NCBI GenBank assembly: GCA_009617715.1
Contig: VTFK01000493.1
Span: 186,001 to 250,000 of the forward strand
Origin: Plectrocnemia conspersa
Lineage: Eukaryota > Arthropoda > Insecta > Trichoptera > Polycentropodidae
Length of the DNA stretch: 64,000 nt
Reading direction: 5' to 3'
Made by a program: the position numbers and the translations under genes. The notes under the pieces were generated by a model. It ran no database searches, was not told the DNA's origin, and was given only the letters and a program-made list of their open reading frames with translations. Positions 45,415-56,800 of this stretch are shown here, in pieces; positions within the stretch are counted from its first letter, which is position 1, and each line of letters opens with the position of its first letter.

Positions 45415-46140
45415 AGTTCTGAAACTAGAGCTATATTTGAATCGTATGTCAATGATAATTTAGGTATTACACATTTATTACTTCAAAATACATGATACAA
45501 ATATAAATATTTATTATCTTAGATGTCACAGAGGCCATTACTTTACATGAAAAGAAATTAGAATTAAAATATGGAATGGATGCAATGATACACATTCTGG
45601 AAATACATTGAAGGTACTTATTGCTAAATATTATAAAACTATTACAATATTAACATTTTTGTTTCAGATGTTAGATTAAAAATTGCCAGCCCATGAGAAG
45701 AAGGCAACATAATTAAAACACAGGAGGATTCGTTTGCAGTGAAACGAGCACATCAGTTGCTATTTGCTTCTGATGTGCTATTTGTGGATAGCACTAGCAA
45801 GACCTCGACTTTTCCTTCAAAAATTAATTTTAAAAAGTCAATATTTAACTGCCGATAGTATTACAAAAATTGACGCCAACTTGTATTATGTTCCTTCAGA
45901 ACTTAATGATTTAATTTATTCAGTAGATATATTTACAGGGCTTTGCTCTTATGCAGATGGGTGGCTAGGTAAATTTTGCAAGCATCAAGCATGCGTTTTT
46001 GTATTGCTCAATCAATCTCTTCCTAATGCACCGCCTGTCACCACAGAATCACGAATTTATATTGCCCGTTTGGCATTTGGAGAGAATAATATTCCTCCTC
46101 TGTCTAATTTTGCCCCATTGGTGGAGGAAACGCCATAAAT
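45415..46140 (+). pseudogene. MULE-like transposase relic with degenerate SWIM finger
   Basis: Pieces in order: EAITLHEKKLELKYGMDAM (about 45530), DVLFVDSTSKTST (about 45770), and, in 45764-46138, QYLTADSITKIDANLYYVPS and DIFTGLCSYADGWLGKFCKH. The last is a SWIM zinc finger (CxC...CxH) in which the second Cys is Tyr. The FVDS block fits the first catalytic Asp of MULE transposases. It starts immediately after the Helitron 3' end. Confidence 0.6.
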
Positions 46141-47046
46141 TTCACCAATATTAGATAATATAATAAATAATAGTTCAGAAATATCTGAATGTGCCAGACC
46201 ATCTACTTCAAATATTATTGAACCACATAGTAATGCACTTAATATAGTCATTGAATCTACCAAAGCATTACTTTATATAGATTTTATTTTACATAATATA
46301 AGGTAAGAATTCGGACTATGTAGGGGATGGAGGTGCCTAGTATTTATTTTGTATAAATTTAATGACTATTATGTAATTACTTTATATAAGCTTCGTTTTA
46401 CATGATATAGTAAATGTGTGGATTCGGACTAGGAAGGCGATGGAGGTGCCTAGTATTTGTTTATAGCTATTATTATACACGCAATAATAAATAATTTAAT
46501 AAAATATTTTTCCGTTTTATTTCCCCCATATATTATAAGATTTTTCATTTATAGATAGTGCTTTCTATTTTGAGAGCTTACTGTAAACTTTTTAATTTTG
46601 ATAATTGAAATTATTGTCATTTTTTATTGATGATGAACTGTTTAGTAAAATGTGATTTCGAACTTGATTTTTTTTAAGCTGTCACCTTTATTTGAATAAT
46701 TGAAATTAAAATGGCTTTACTTATATAATATTTTACTTAATATCTTAAATAGTATTTGATATGTTAGTTTGTTTTTGATATAAATATTGAAATTTTCGTT
46801 ATAAAGCAAATTTTATTTTTAAATGTATATTCAGGAAAAAAAGTGATTTGATTTTATTAAATTTAAGTTGTACTCTATGTTGTTGCTAAAGACCAGCGTG
46901 AATCCAAATTCGTAAGCCCATATAGAAAGCACATATCATATGCAAATATAAAGCATATATCGTTTACAAAAATAACGAAATTGTCATTTCATATATGATT
47001 AAATAGTTGAAGAAGTAATGAAGTTATTTCACTTCGCAAAATATAT
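46141..47046. other. Intergenic, no recognised gene
   Basis: AT-rich. A 'ggattcggacta...gatggaggtgcctagtatt' segment occurs twice (about 46310-46345 and 46425-46460), a roughly 115-bp direct duplication. Confidence 0.5.
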
Positions 47047-47870
47047 TAAAAAGGTTAGATTATATCCAGTTATCTAAATTTTCAGAATATTGTATTAAAG
47101 TTTCAAATATCGTATGAAATCAAAGACAAATATTTTTTTACTGAATACTATATTAAATCAAAAAAATAATATGAAATAAAAAGCAAAAATTCATATTAAT
47201 ACAATTCAAAACTAGTATTCATTCCATAAATTTTCAAGGAGCATGACTATGTCCGTTTATCATCTTTGTGATTTTCCTCTCTCTATATGTTTACATTTCC
47301 ACCTTTGAAGAGTTTTCACCAAATTTTTGTCCATCACATAAACATAATCTTGACATACAATCTCGCTGGGTCCTATCTCCAGAATCATCGTTCTTGGAAT
47401 GTGATCGCTAGACACTCCAGCGTCGCTCGGTTCGTAATTATATTGAGGTACTTTCATATTAATACTGTTGCAGACGTTCCCACGGTCGTTGTTTGTTACA
47501 TTATCATTTAAAGCATCACAACTGCTATTTGAGCAGTTTATTTTCATATTTGGGTGCCAAATTGGATGGTACAGGTTCCGTTGGGTTAAAAGTTGAAAAA
47601 TTGTGAGATGGTATTTTCCTTGGCGTTATAATCGGGTGATAAATCTCTGATTGGTAGTTGGATAGACCTCTATTCTGAAGTTGTTTGGCGGCAAAAATAA
47701 ATGAATTTACCTCGTCTTCCTTGATATCCACTTCCCCCAGATACATATATTGCAAGTTTTTTAATATGTCGTAAGTAACGCCACTTAAATGCACTACAGG
47801 ATATGGTGCGTGATTTTTGAAAAAATCTCAAAGGTTTGAGTTAATGGATAGAACTGTTGGGGCCTATTTA
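47047..47870 (-). pseudogene. BTB/POZ-domain gene copy B, decayed
   Basis: Minus strand. About 47860-47790 reads TVLSINSNL, a stop, then DFFKNHAPYPVVHLSGVTY. The frame 47794-47525 continues DILKNLQYMYLGEVDIKED and FIFAAKQLQNRGLSNYQSE, the second half of a BTB domain. A shifted frame 47547-47260 gives a longer C-terminal tail (GNVCNSINMKVPQYNYEP ... VYVMDKNLVKTLQRWKCK) than copy A. Flanking 47047-47170 matches 40558-40690. Copies A and B are a same-orientation duplication. Copy B has lost its first half. Confidence 0.75.
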
Positions 47871-49420
47871 CATATAAATTTAGATTTTGTTATGGCCAAA
47901 ACTTGGCTGCACTTGGGCAACACTGGCGTTACGGTTTCTCTCTCAACTGGCAATCAATCTTCCGGGCATTCGGACGCGTCGTCTCGCGTCTGCTTTGTAA
48001 ACACGTAAACAACTTAATATCGCAATAAAATATTACTGCAGCGGCACAATCTATGTCTAATTGCCACCCGTCACAAAAAAACGAACTTACCTTTACGCTT
48101 TTGCACATGCAGCAAAACAATTTCTACCGTGTGTATTTAGGTATTAATAAGGATTGACACCAAGGACGTCATCGCATATATGAAATACTTTCGACATCAT
48201 CGAGCTCCATAAATATTCTTAATGGCCACAGCCTTGTCCCCCGTACGCAATAATATTCAAGAGTCATTTTGTACCATTTTTGTTCTGTTATAAAAACTAA
48301 TCACCGGTGGTCGTTTGTTTTTGCTGCCTTAATTATCTGTTAATAAAACTTTTGTACTGAGCAACAGAACCGAGTCAATTTTTTTAAACATAAGACGCCA
48401 AGCACGTCGGTTTCGCTACGTTACGTCGGAGGTAAGAATATTCTGCTTTCGACGTAAATCATACTGACGCACGTTTGAAACGCCGTCTGATGCGTGCGTC
48501 AGAGCGAATCAGAGTGTGCGACACCTTGACCTAACTCCCTCGCTCTGTCACAAACACTTGTGCATCTCTCTTGCTAAAAAAGGGGATATACTCATCGTTC
48601 GATATATACACCTATCTCTCTCTTGCGAAGTTCTATAACGAAACGGTATAGCATGGGCGCGAGAAAGTTAAAACTAAATGGAAATATTGATTTATTCAAT
48701 ATTCTAAGAAACTTTAAAAAATGTTTGTATATTTTTACTTTTTAAAAATATTTTTTATTTTTATCCTATTATTCACTGAATTAACCCTTAGACCGCCGAC
48801 CGGTAAATTGTTAATTACTCGCTGTACGCCATGCGTTTTTAGCGATATAATTTTTTGGCTACTTACTCTGTTTATCACATCATTACAGCCAAAATACTCA
48901 ATTTTTATATTTTAAAATTATATATGTATGATTAACATGGTTTAAACATTCTAATTATATCAATAAACAAACATTTTTAGTCGTATTGTTGGAAATATGG
49001 AGTGAACAAAACTAAATCTATTCGTTGGTCCGCGAGTTGGCTCGCGTACACACACCTACACACACATGAACGCGCGCGGCACTATACAAGCGAACGACAA
49101 GCAGGGTCATGCTCACACTGAGACAATTTTAATATATAAATCTGCAACGCATTTTTTCTTCGTCTGACCTACATCCTGTTATAAAAATTTACAAATCGAC
49201 AAGATTTCTTTGATGCATACAAAATCACATATATCGTACACAAAAATAACCCTAATAACCAAACCGTTTATTTTTGATCAATGGTGTTTGCAATTGGTTG
49301 TTGTTGAAGGTTGTCATATTTCTTTATATATAAAAATAATAGATAATAAAACTTGATAGCAAGATACGATGTTACATTTAACAATATATATTTATATGTA
49401 TAATTTATAATATATACATA
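47871..49420. other. Intergenic; possible LTR-like block 48175-48390
   Basis: No gene. 48175-48390 has a TATA-like 'gttataaaaact' (48287) and 'aataaaactttt' (48341) about 50 bp later, an LTR-like arrangement, but no second copy or clear ends. 48400-48660 is GC-richer without a frame I recognise. Confidence 0.35.
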
Positions 49421-49424
49421 TTCT

Positions 49425-49560
49425 TCTTCTTCTTCCACGGCACTACAACCGGTGATCGGTTTTGGCCTTTCCACCTAATTTCTTGTAGGGCTTCTAGATA
49501 TATCTTGAGTTTTAGTATTTCTTCCGCTATTGTTTGCATTTTTCCTGGTTGTAATATTTC
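49425..49560 (+). repeat. Likely SINE/LINE-tail fragment
   Basis: A (TTC)n run then 'ggcactacaaccggtgatcgg' and 'ttggcctttccacc' resembles a very common insect short repeat (cttggcgctacaaccg...ttggcct). Ends are not defined. Confidence 0.4.
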
Positions 49561-49618
49561 ACATTCCAGCTTCCAAAATTGAAGTCCAATCGTTTATCTA
49601 GATTTCGATCGTCTAGGT

Positions 49619-49844
49619 AAGGGTTTCCCAAACTTTTTGAGCGACGGAACACTTCGCAAATCCGAAAATTTTGGCGGAACACTTAGCTTATTTTGCTGTA
49701 CCCAACTTCTAGGTACTAAAATCTTCGCCTTCATTATGAAGTAGAATATGTTCATTCTTTTAATTTACTCCAAATTTTTAGGAAATATCTATTTAGGCTC
49801 CATGAAACACATATTTTGGATTAAACATAGTTTGGGAAACCATG
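49619..49844. mobile_element. hAT-type MITE, 8-bp target duplication
   Basis: Ends AAGGGTTTCCCAAACT and the inverse of CATGGTTTCCCAAACT. Flanked by GTCTAGGT at 49611-49618 and 49845-49852, an exact 8-bp duplication. 226 bp, non-coding. Confidence 0.92.
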
Positions 49845-49859
49845 GTCTAGGTCATTATG

Positions 49860-51009
49860 AATTGGGGCGGATTTATTATTTCTTTGTGATTTTTTCATAA
49901 CTATTTGGATTTATCCACGTTGGTTGGTTTACTCCATGATAGAAACCGTCCTCCTTTATCCGGGCTTGGGACCGGCAAGAGTGCAACATATCTACACTCC
50001 AGGCGGAATATGTAATATATATTGCACACACACACACAAATATATACAATAAATAATAAACTTTTCGACCATCGTGACGCATTGGGGTAACCTGTTAGGT
50101 CACGATGGTATTAATTTAATGTAAATAAATAAACACATTACAAATAAATTATAAAATAATAAAACAAGTAAAATAAAATGATTCTACGACAAGGAATCGT
50201 TTTTGTTATTATTATTATTATTTAATATTTACTAAGAGTTAATATTGATATTTTATTAATTATATCTTATTTATATTTATTAATAAGTATTTAATAGTAA
50301 TTATTATTATTATTATTTAATTATTACAAACAATAAAACCAATCAAAAACAGTTGACAATATTAAAACAGTCGAAATAACGTATAAATATATTCACAAGT
50401 ATTTACAAATCACAATTATCATTGAAATATTGATGACATAATTTAATTTCGATTCATAAATTAAAGTATAAAAAAACGAATTTCCGCGATGCGTTTGTGC
50501 TAACCCTAAAAGTGGTCTAAAGAAGCACGATCGAAACCGCGCGCGAAATACAAACGACTAAAATTAAGGCGTGACTTTATAATTATATATACCACTGTTT
50601 CATCGCAAATTCTATAAATAAAATCACTGAAATCGTTTACTAGGAACTCAAACTGATTTTTAAAACATATATTGCCAACTTTTACCTTTCCGTTTCTTTA
50701 AAAAACGAAGGTTTTAACGAGCGCATCATATCATGCGCTTGGCGTTGTACAGTAGATTTAGTTGCGCATCATATCATGCGCTTGGCGTTGAAAGGATTAA
50801 TTAATTATTTTTTAGCATTTATTTGTACTACATATTATAAATACAAATGAGAAAATTATGGCAATAAACAGTGATGCTTTTAGCTGTTGATCTTGTTCTT
50901 GGTGTGAAAATTAATGCTTACAACCATAACAGTGTTACCAATAGATTTAACGGTTGCTTGTCGACAATAAAACGGGGAAGCTCGACTATAAGTCGACTTA
51001 CGGCGTAGG
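49860..51009. other. Intergenic upstream of the PHD-PWWP gene
   Basis: Low-complexity (ATT)n around 50205-50330; a 43-bp duplication at 50721-50790 (listed separately). No clear promoter element seen upstream of 51010. Confidence 0.45.
50721..50790. repeat. 43-bp tandem duplication with palindromic core
   Basis: A 27-bp unit starting GCGCATCATATCATGCGC and ending TTGGCGTTG occurs at 50721-50747 and again at 50764-50790, 43 bp apart. GCGCAT...ATGCGC inside each unit is self-complementary. Located about 220-290 bp upstream of the start codon at 51010. Confidence 0.85.
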
Positions 51010-51102
51010 ATGCCTCCCGCCAGGAATCTGCGCTTAACAGAGAAAAGGAAAGCCATTATTCAAAACAAATTTCCGAGAGCGTGTAAGAATAAACCCACTG
51101 AA
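51010..51102 (+). CDS. PHD-PWWP gene exon 1 (residues 1-31)
   Basis: ATG at 51010, basic peptide ending NKPTE, donor GTAAGT. The upstream extent of this exon (5'UTR) is not determinable. Confidence 0.7.
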
Positions 51103-54100
51103 GTAAGTTTTTTAACGATCAAACATATATACCATGAAGTTTTTAGATTTACTTTCACGAACGCGGACAAAGAAAGTTGCAGGATCTGTTCGTCATGCCC
51201 TGAGTTTTTTTTATATCATCGATTCGTACTAAAATTTCAAAGCGGTCCGCATGGCATATTTGAAATCCGGAAAAACGTTCAGTGGATTGCGAATATTTGC
51301 TATTACGATTTAGTTTAGTTGCAGCATGTACAATTCCACGACAAAATTAGAGCAAGTGACATAATATTGTTGGTTTTCTACTTTGTATATACTTGCATAT
51401 TAAAATAATTCAACCTTTGATTGATTTAACCCAATATCTAATTATAATTCTCATTTATAGTTCATACTCGCAAACACGTGTAGATAGCAAAGGTAGTGAT
51501 ATATGTTCCAACTTGTTAATTTACATTATAAATAAACAAGTTGGAACAGATATATTTGGTGTAAATTTTACACCAAAGCGGAGGATACTAGTCCGATATA
51601 ATTCGTGACAATGGCACTTCAAGCTGTGTTACAAAAGTATACCACAACGGTACCACTGTACCAATGCGGTATAATGGAACAGTATGCATTAGTCTCGTAC
51701 TACAAAGCGGTATCATTATCGCACCCGCTGCATTGCTCCATGAATCGGAACGAATTTATAAAAATAGTCATGTTCCGGTGTTTTTTCTATCGAACAGTTT
51801 TCTTTTTATAACAACCATTCAATTCAAATTTATTGTACACTGATCCCCAGAGTTAAAATTATGATTGTTTCACTGTCGGCGCAATAAGTCAAAATAGAAA
51901 AATTCATACAATTCTATACTAAAGTGACGTAATTGATTCTTGACATAAACTTGTTTACATATATAAGTTGCTGTTAAAGCAGTGGCTTTTATTTGAGTCA
52001 TCGTACACAGTTTTAGCCTTTGCAGCTCTTGACATCGAAAAATATGATAAATCTGTTTTGTTCACAATTGTTGGAATGAAGTTTAAAAAGTGCTTCTGTC
52101 AATCGTCAAGCATAGACAAAATAAAATATTACAAATAAGTAATACCAATTGCTATAAAATAGTTTAAATATCAATATATTTTTTTCCCTTTTATTACTCC
52201 TAAAAATTTCACATATTTCAAAGCAATTTATCCCAGCTTCCCTACCACTAATCTAAAAACAAAATGTAATGACCAAATCCAATGGTTCCCAAAAGCGCCC
52301 GCCTTTTGTCTATTTTTTCATCTGGCCCATTCGCCCCTGATAGTTACATCCTTCTTGAGTACTTATAGTAATATTAACTACATTCTATGTCTTTCATACT
52401 AATATATACATATTTCCACAGAAAGTGAAAAAGAGAGCGCCGATGAAAAAGACATTAAAGAAGAACTTTAAAAATACAGCTGAAGGAAAATCATGCAATA
52501 ATCAAATCGTGTCTTTTGATCTTCAAACAGTAAAAGAATTAGGTTTCAAACGTTTGCGTGAAATGTATGAGACCATGAAAGATCATCTCAAATTAATGGA
52601 CATTAACAACTTGAACGTATTCATTGAGAATTTCTCGCAGCGGTATAATAATTCTATTCTGGATAGCCTTATTACTCCAGATAAAGTAATAACTCCCCAA
52701 AAGGTATATTGTTTTTATATTAATCACTTTTTAGTTATGCATCTGCTATTTTCTGTGGTGAAATCTCCATTCCCACACCTAAACTTTCTAATTTTCTTAG
52801 ACATTGCTTATTCTCGACTGACATTGTCCATGCTTCAACATTAATCATTGAAGACGATTCAAATGAGCAATATATAAAATAATTGTTCCATAAAACGAAT
52901 TGTTTATGCATTACTGTTCTACAGATAGGTGTGAGTGAAAGGTAGCGAGTGAGTGTTGGTCAGAACAATGAACACCTTATGAATAACTCTCTGGAACGAA
53001 TCCTTTTTTGAAGAAAAAATCCAAAGATTTACTTTAGATAAATGCACAAACAATTCGTTTTATGGTACAAAGTATTTTATTTTAAAGCACATATTTCAAA
53101 ATAATCTGTTGAATACCATTTAGGTTATCTCTACAGACCCATACTATAATACAATAGATTAGGTCCATAATAATAAAAATGATTAATTTCAGGTTGCTAA
53201 GCGAACTTTGTACTATCTGCCATGGTGCTGCAAATGCGGGCGAGACACTGAATCCTTGATGAAATGCTCGAGATGCTGTTTGTCGTTTCATAGCATGTGT
53301 CAGCTCGATCGTAAGTATCTATATTTTGATTACAAATATATTACTGTACTATTAAAAAACATTGAACTTTCACTTTTGGAAGATGAACAGAATGCTCTCT
53401 ATAGTCTTAACACTACCAACGGGTCGATGAGTAGTTACTATCTTTTACGACTTCTAATGTTTAATGACAGGTTTGATAGTATCTACCCGCAAAAACTAAA
53501 GCGTTTTGTGCTGCTATCTATGAATCAATGTTTATACTTAGAGAAAAAAATATTTCAACACATTATTATTTTTATTGCCGTCGCTGACTTCCGTTCAAGG
53601 GACTATCAAAGAGCTTTGTTTAAAAACGAGAACATAGTATAACTTGATCATAAATTATTAAAGCTGTCAAATCACCCACAACTAGCGACAAATTTATCAC
53701 CTCTTTCATCGACTTCCAATGTTTTTAAATGAGGAAATATTTTTACCGCTTTTTGTTTTATGAGTTGATACTTCAACGGTAAGCTTTTTTCTTTGCAATT
53801 TTCAATCCATTTAAATAAGCAATTTTCCATTATATTATAGTTACGCGTGCAACTCGTTTCATGGATTGAGAGGATCCAATTGATAGCACTATCTTGATTT
53901 TTTCTCTTGTTTCGTCGAATTCTATGAATCATCGCTTCATATAGATTAAATTCTCTTAAAATTACAAAAAATTATCTACATGTTTTAGTCAATCTAAAAT
54001 TTTTTTATAAGGAAATAAAGTTCCTTTTAAATTTGCTTTTATTTCCGGCCTAGAAGTAAAAATTTAATAATAGCAGTTAAAAAATTAGCGTTGATAATAT

Positions 54101-55332
54101 AATCTCTGCCGTATCACTCAGAGCTCGAAACACTGGCCCATACCGGATGGCAGCTAGACATACAGAAAGCATAAAATGCATGTGATGTGAGAGCTAGCGA
54201 GACCAGTGTACTGTTCCAAGGTCATACCGTACTACGAAATCATTCTTAGCGAGCAAGTGTGACGTAGTTCGTGCTCTCGGAGAGTGGGAGTGTGTTGTCT
54301 CTGATCTCCCTGGAGATAGTGGTCACAGTGATCGTGTTCTCCAGGGGTCTACTGTATAAATAATGATTGAATAATTAGGTAATTTAACAATAAGCTTTTT
54401 CATTTTAACAGTGAATTACGAAGATAATCTTCGACAGGACGAGACGGGCCTAGTTGAAACATTTTCACGGCAATGTCCGGAGTGCATTTGGAATAAGTTC
54501 CCAGGAATCGGTGATATGATTTATTATAAAATGCCAAAACACCCGTGGTGGCCAGCCAAGATCATCAAGCGCTCAGACTGTCCTGCCTTCATGCACAAAT
54601 CTCCATCTGAGAACCATGTACCGATCCTGTTCTATGGAGAAAAAAAATATTTATGGGCCTGGAATATCCAACTAGCCAGTTTTGGCGCAAGTAACTATAT
54701 TTTTTTTTAATTGTCAAAATTATAAAACGATATTTTTTTTAAATTATCTATTATTAAAATAAATATACATTGAAATAGCTTATTGCGCTTTTTGCCAAAT
54801 TCATGAAAAGTGCAAGCCCGTTGCTTCATTCATGAATTAGGCAAATTATCTACAGAATGCATGCATGCAAGCCAATAAAATAAGATAAGTAGCGCTCTAA
54901 TAGTGTTTTTTGCAACTAATCCAAATGTCATTTTTGACAATTGCAAATCGTCACATTTATTGTTTTTGCAATATATCCAGCTAAAATTTTAACCCCTTTC
55001 GTACCGAGGTTTCGGCAAATAAAGATGACGCATCAAATAGATGTCCTCAATAAAAATTTAAGTCAAAACAAATTTTAAATCTTTTGTAATAACAATTTAA
55101 AAACTTTTAGTAAAAATTGTATTATTCAATCAAAATCTGCATGTAATTTTATTATTGAATAGTTATCTTAGTGCAGAAAAACAACCAAAATTGTTTTACT
55201 GTGCTATTAAATTATTGATAAATGCAAATTATGTATTAAAACTATTTTTTTTTTCTAGATTTTGCACCTTTAAAAAATAATCCTAATAAGAAGCTGCAGT
55301 TAGCATTGAAAGAAGCTTATTCTGATTACTCT
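51010..55332 (+). CDS. PHD-PWWP chromatin protein, NSD/Mes-4-like, 5' part
   Basis: Exons 51010-51102, 52422-52703, 53193-53310, 54412-54690 and 55259-55332, all GT-AG, phases joining to 282 codons. The N-terminus is basic (MPPARNLRLTEKRKAIIQNK, KVKKRAPMKKTLKKNFKN). Residues 137-189 form a C4HC3 PHD finger (C137/C140, C150/C153, H158/C161, C186/C189). It is followed at once by a PWWP domain from about 197 (GDMIYYKMPKHPWWPAKI; HPWWP at 208-212; ILFYGEKKYLWAW). This tight PHD-PWWP pairing is typical of NSD1-3/Mes-4 H3K36 methyltransferases, where PWWP reads methylated nucleosomes. Another PHD/PWWP reader cannot be excluded, because AWS/SET is not in the window. The last exon ends in frame at a good donor (GTAAGT), so the gene continues beyond 64000, or the next exon is unrecognised. 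Confidence 0.72.
51504..51548. repeat. Hairpin in intron 1 of the PHD-PWWP gene, 14-bp arms
   Basis: TGTTCCAACTTGTT at 51504-51517 and its exact complement at 51535-51548, with partial pairing into the AT-rich loop and flanks. Confidence 0.75.
52422..52703 (+). CDS. PHD-PWWP gene exon 2 (residues 32-125)
   Basis: Lys-rich start, then LQTVKELGFKRLREMYETMK and IENFSQRYNNSILDSLI, probably helical. Acceptor CCACAG, donor GTATAT, phase 0 on both sides. Confidence 0.75.
53193..53310 (+). CDS. PHD-PWWP gene exon 3 (PHD finger first part)
   Basis: Encodes WCCKCGRDTESLMKCSRCC then LSFHSMCQLD, the first three zinc-ligand pairs. Acceptor TTTCAG, donor GTAAGT. Confidence 0.82.
53672..53935 (-). pseudogene. 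Tigger/CENP-B-type helix-turn-helix fragment
   Basis: In intron 3 of the PHD-PWWP gene, antisense. The frame reads ENCLFKWIENCKEKSLPLKY, then QLIKQKAVKIFPHLK and a FVASCG ending. This matches the second helix-turn-helix of CENP-B/Tigger-type transposases (WFxxxRxKxxPLxxxxIxxKA...FxASxGW). No catalytic domain nearby. It is the part missing from the Tigger element at 60519, but the two are not obviously one copy. Confidence 0.6.
54412..54690 (+). CDS. PHD-PWWP gene exon 4 (last PHD ligands and PWWP)
   Basis: Encodes QCPECIWNKF (last zinc pair) and GDMIYYKMPKHPWWPAKIIK through KYLWAWNIQLASFGA. Acceptor TTAACAG, donor GTAACT. Confidence 0.85.
55259..55332 (+). CDS. PHD-PWWP gene exon 5
   Basis: Encodes FAPLKNNPNKKLQLALKEAY then SDYS. 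Polypyrimidine acceptor TTTTCTAG, donor GTAAGT. The alpha-helical end of the PWWP fold is expected here. Confidence 0.75.
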
Positions 55333-56460
55333 GTAAGTTATGGAATATTTTTCTTTATAAAAATAAGAAGTTCACAAAATTGTATTTTTTTTAATACTAG
55401 CTTTCGTGTCACACGCCTGATGATTGATACCTAATGTATGTAGACCAGACAAAAATAACTGATAAAGGCTCAAGTTGAAGCATCAACCTTGATATCATGA
55501 AAAGGACAGTCACTGGGAAAAAATACAAGTAAACCATACATAAATTAAAAATATTTTAAATAAATATATTTCCTATTTAAATGTTTAATGTTTTCTAATT
55601 AATTATTCATTAGATATTATATAGTATTTTTATCTTTTTATTAAACTTTTATATTTAATTCTTACATACATTAATTAATAATCACTGAAATATAATTTAA
55701 TTAAGGCAAATAACTGTTCCTAAACTCTTACTACATTGGAATTAATGTGTATCTATGACATCCAATAGTTTTATTTTATTAAATATGTTTACTTTTATAT
55801 AAATTTTGTAATAAATTGAGATAATTTTTTTTTCAAAATTGTATATTTATTATGTGACATATCTAATCCTTGCGACACTCAAAAGTTCACTACAAAATTA
55901 TATTTCTCATAAACTACCCTTTCCTCACAAACCAGATGAAGCCCAATGTATAGAGACTTGCATCAACAATACTGTCACTAAAAAAGACACTTCTGAGGAA
56001 ATATTATGTACAAATTCTTGCTATTTTACTTTCAACAAAATAATAACATTTTGAGAAAAAAAACGTTATAACGGGCTCATCAGCCGTTTGAAAATGTGCA
56101 AAAGATATTTAATGAATCAATAGAGATGAGAGTATGCTATTTTTGTTGGGGGACATTCTAAAGGTGTATACCTATTTCGTTGTTCTGAGAAAAGACACGC
56201 CACCTACAAGATCTACCTCCCATGGACATCATCCCTCCGCCGGCTTCTCCACCACTGTGGAAAAAACAACTGCCATCTATCGTTTGTCGCAATATATGTA
56301 AATAGTATCTAATAAAACTAACCAGTTTTTACCAGAGTTACACTGGCTACGAAGTTACGCCCCCTAGGGTTCTCAAACCTTAAAAGAAAGTCAGAGAAAC
56401 CATTAAAACATCGGAAATATCAGCAGAAATCATTATTTCTCGGAGAAGGCTTTGATAACT
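55333..56460. other. Downstream intron of the PHD-PWWP gene, nothing recognised
   Basis: AT-rich. A frame at 55839-56054 has four cysteines (DEAQCIETC, EEILCTNSC) but matches no domain I know. 56140-56390 is GC-richer, perhaps old transposon. Confidence 0.4.
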
Positions 56461-56477
56461 TTAGCCTAAATGATATA

Positions 56478-56660
56478 CAGTACCTGGCCATATTATTAGA
56501 CCCAAACAAAATTTAGTTTTTAATAAGTGCCTGAATTCGCCTAGGCATGCTTTTACTCGTTTTTTAATTGTCTCTTGAAGATTCGAATTATGATTCCATT
56601 TATAAATCTCCTTTCGGTTAGCTCCCTTTTGGCTAAGACTGGCCAAGTAGGAGAGCGAGC
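56478..56660 (+). mobile_element. Tc1-like terminal fragment
   Basis: TA at 56476-56477 then CAGTACCTGGCCATATTATT and 'agaccc' is a Tc1/mariner-type end. The adjoining minus-strand frame (TIKKRVKACLGEFR) fits the C-terminal coding end of such elements. Only one end is present. Confidence 0.55.
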
Positions 56661-56721
56661 GTCATGGTTAGAGAGTGGCTTAAAATTAGAAAAAAATAGC
56701 ACCTAATCAAAACAATATACG

Positions 56722-56800
56722 ACCAGACCACGTATGTGGTTGTTAGGACCAAAAATATTCACTCGCTGTCAAAAGAGGCTGCTGAGACCTGCAATAGACG
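56722..56800 (+). repeat. Relic of the 29943-30154 hAT MITE family
   Basis: 'gaccacgtatgtggttgttaggaccaaaaatattc' and 'ggctgctgagacctgcaatagacgac' follow the order of 30055-30165, with an internal deletion. It shows that the nested MITE belongs to a dispersed family. Confidence 0.65.

Noticed and set aside
55839..56054. Cys-containing frame as AWS domain or next exon of the PHD-PWWP gene
   Set aside because: Cysteine spacing does not fit AWS, and it is a weak frame in AT-rich DNA.
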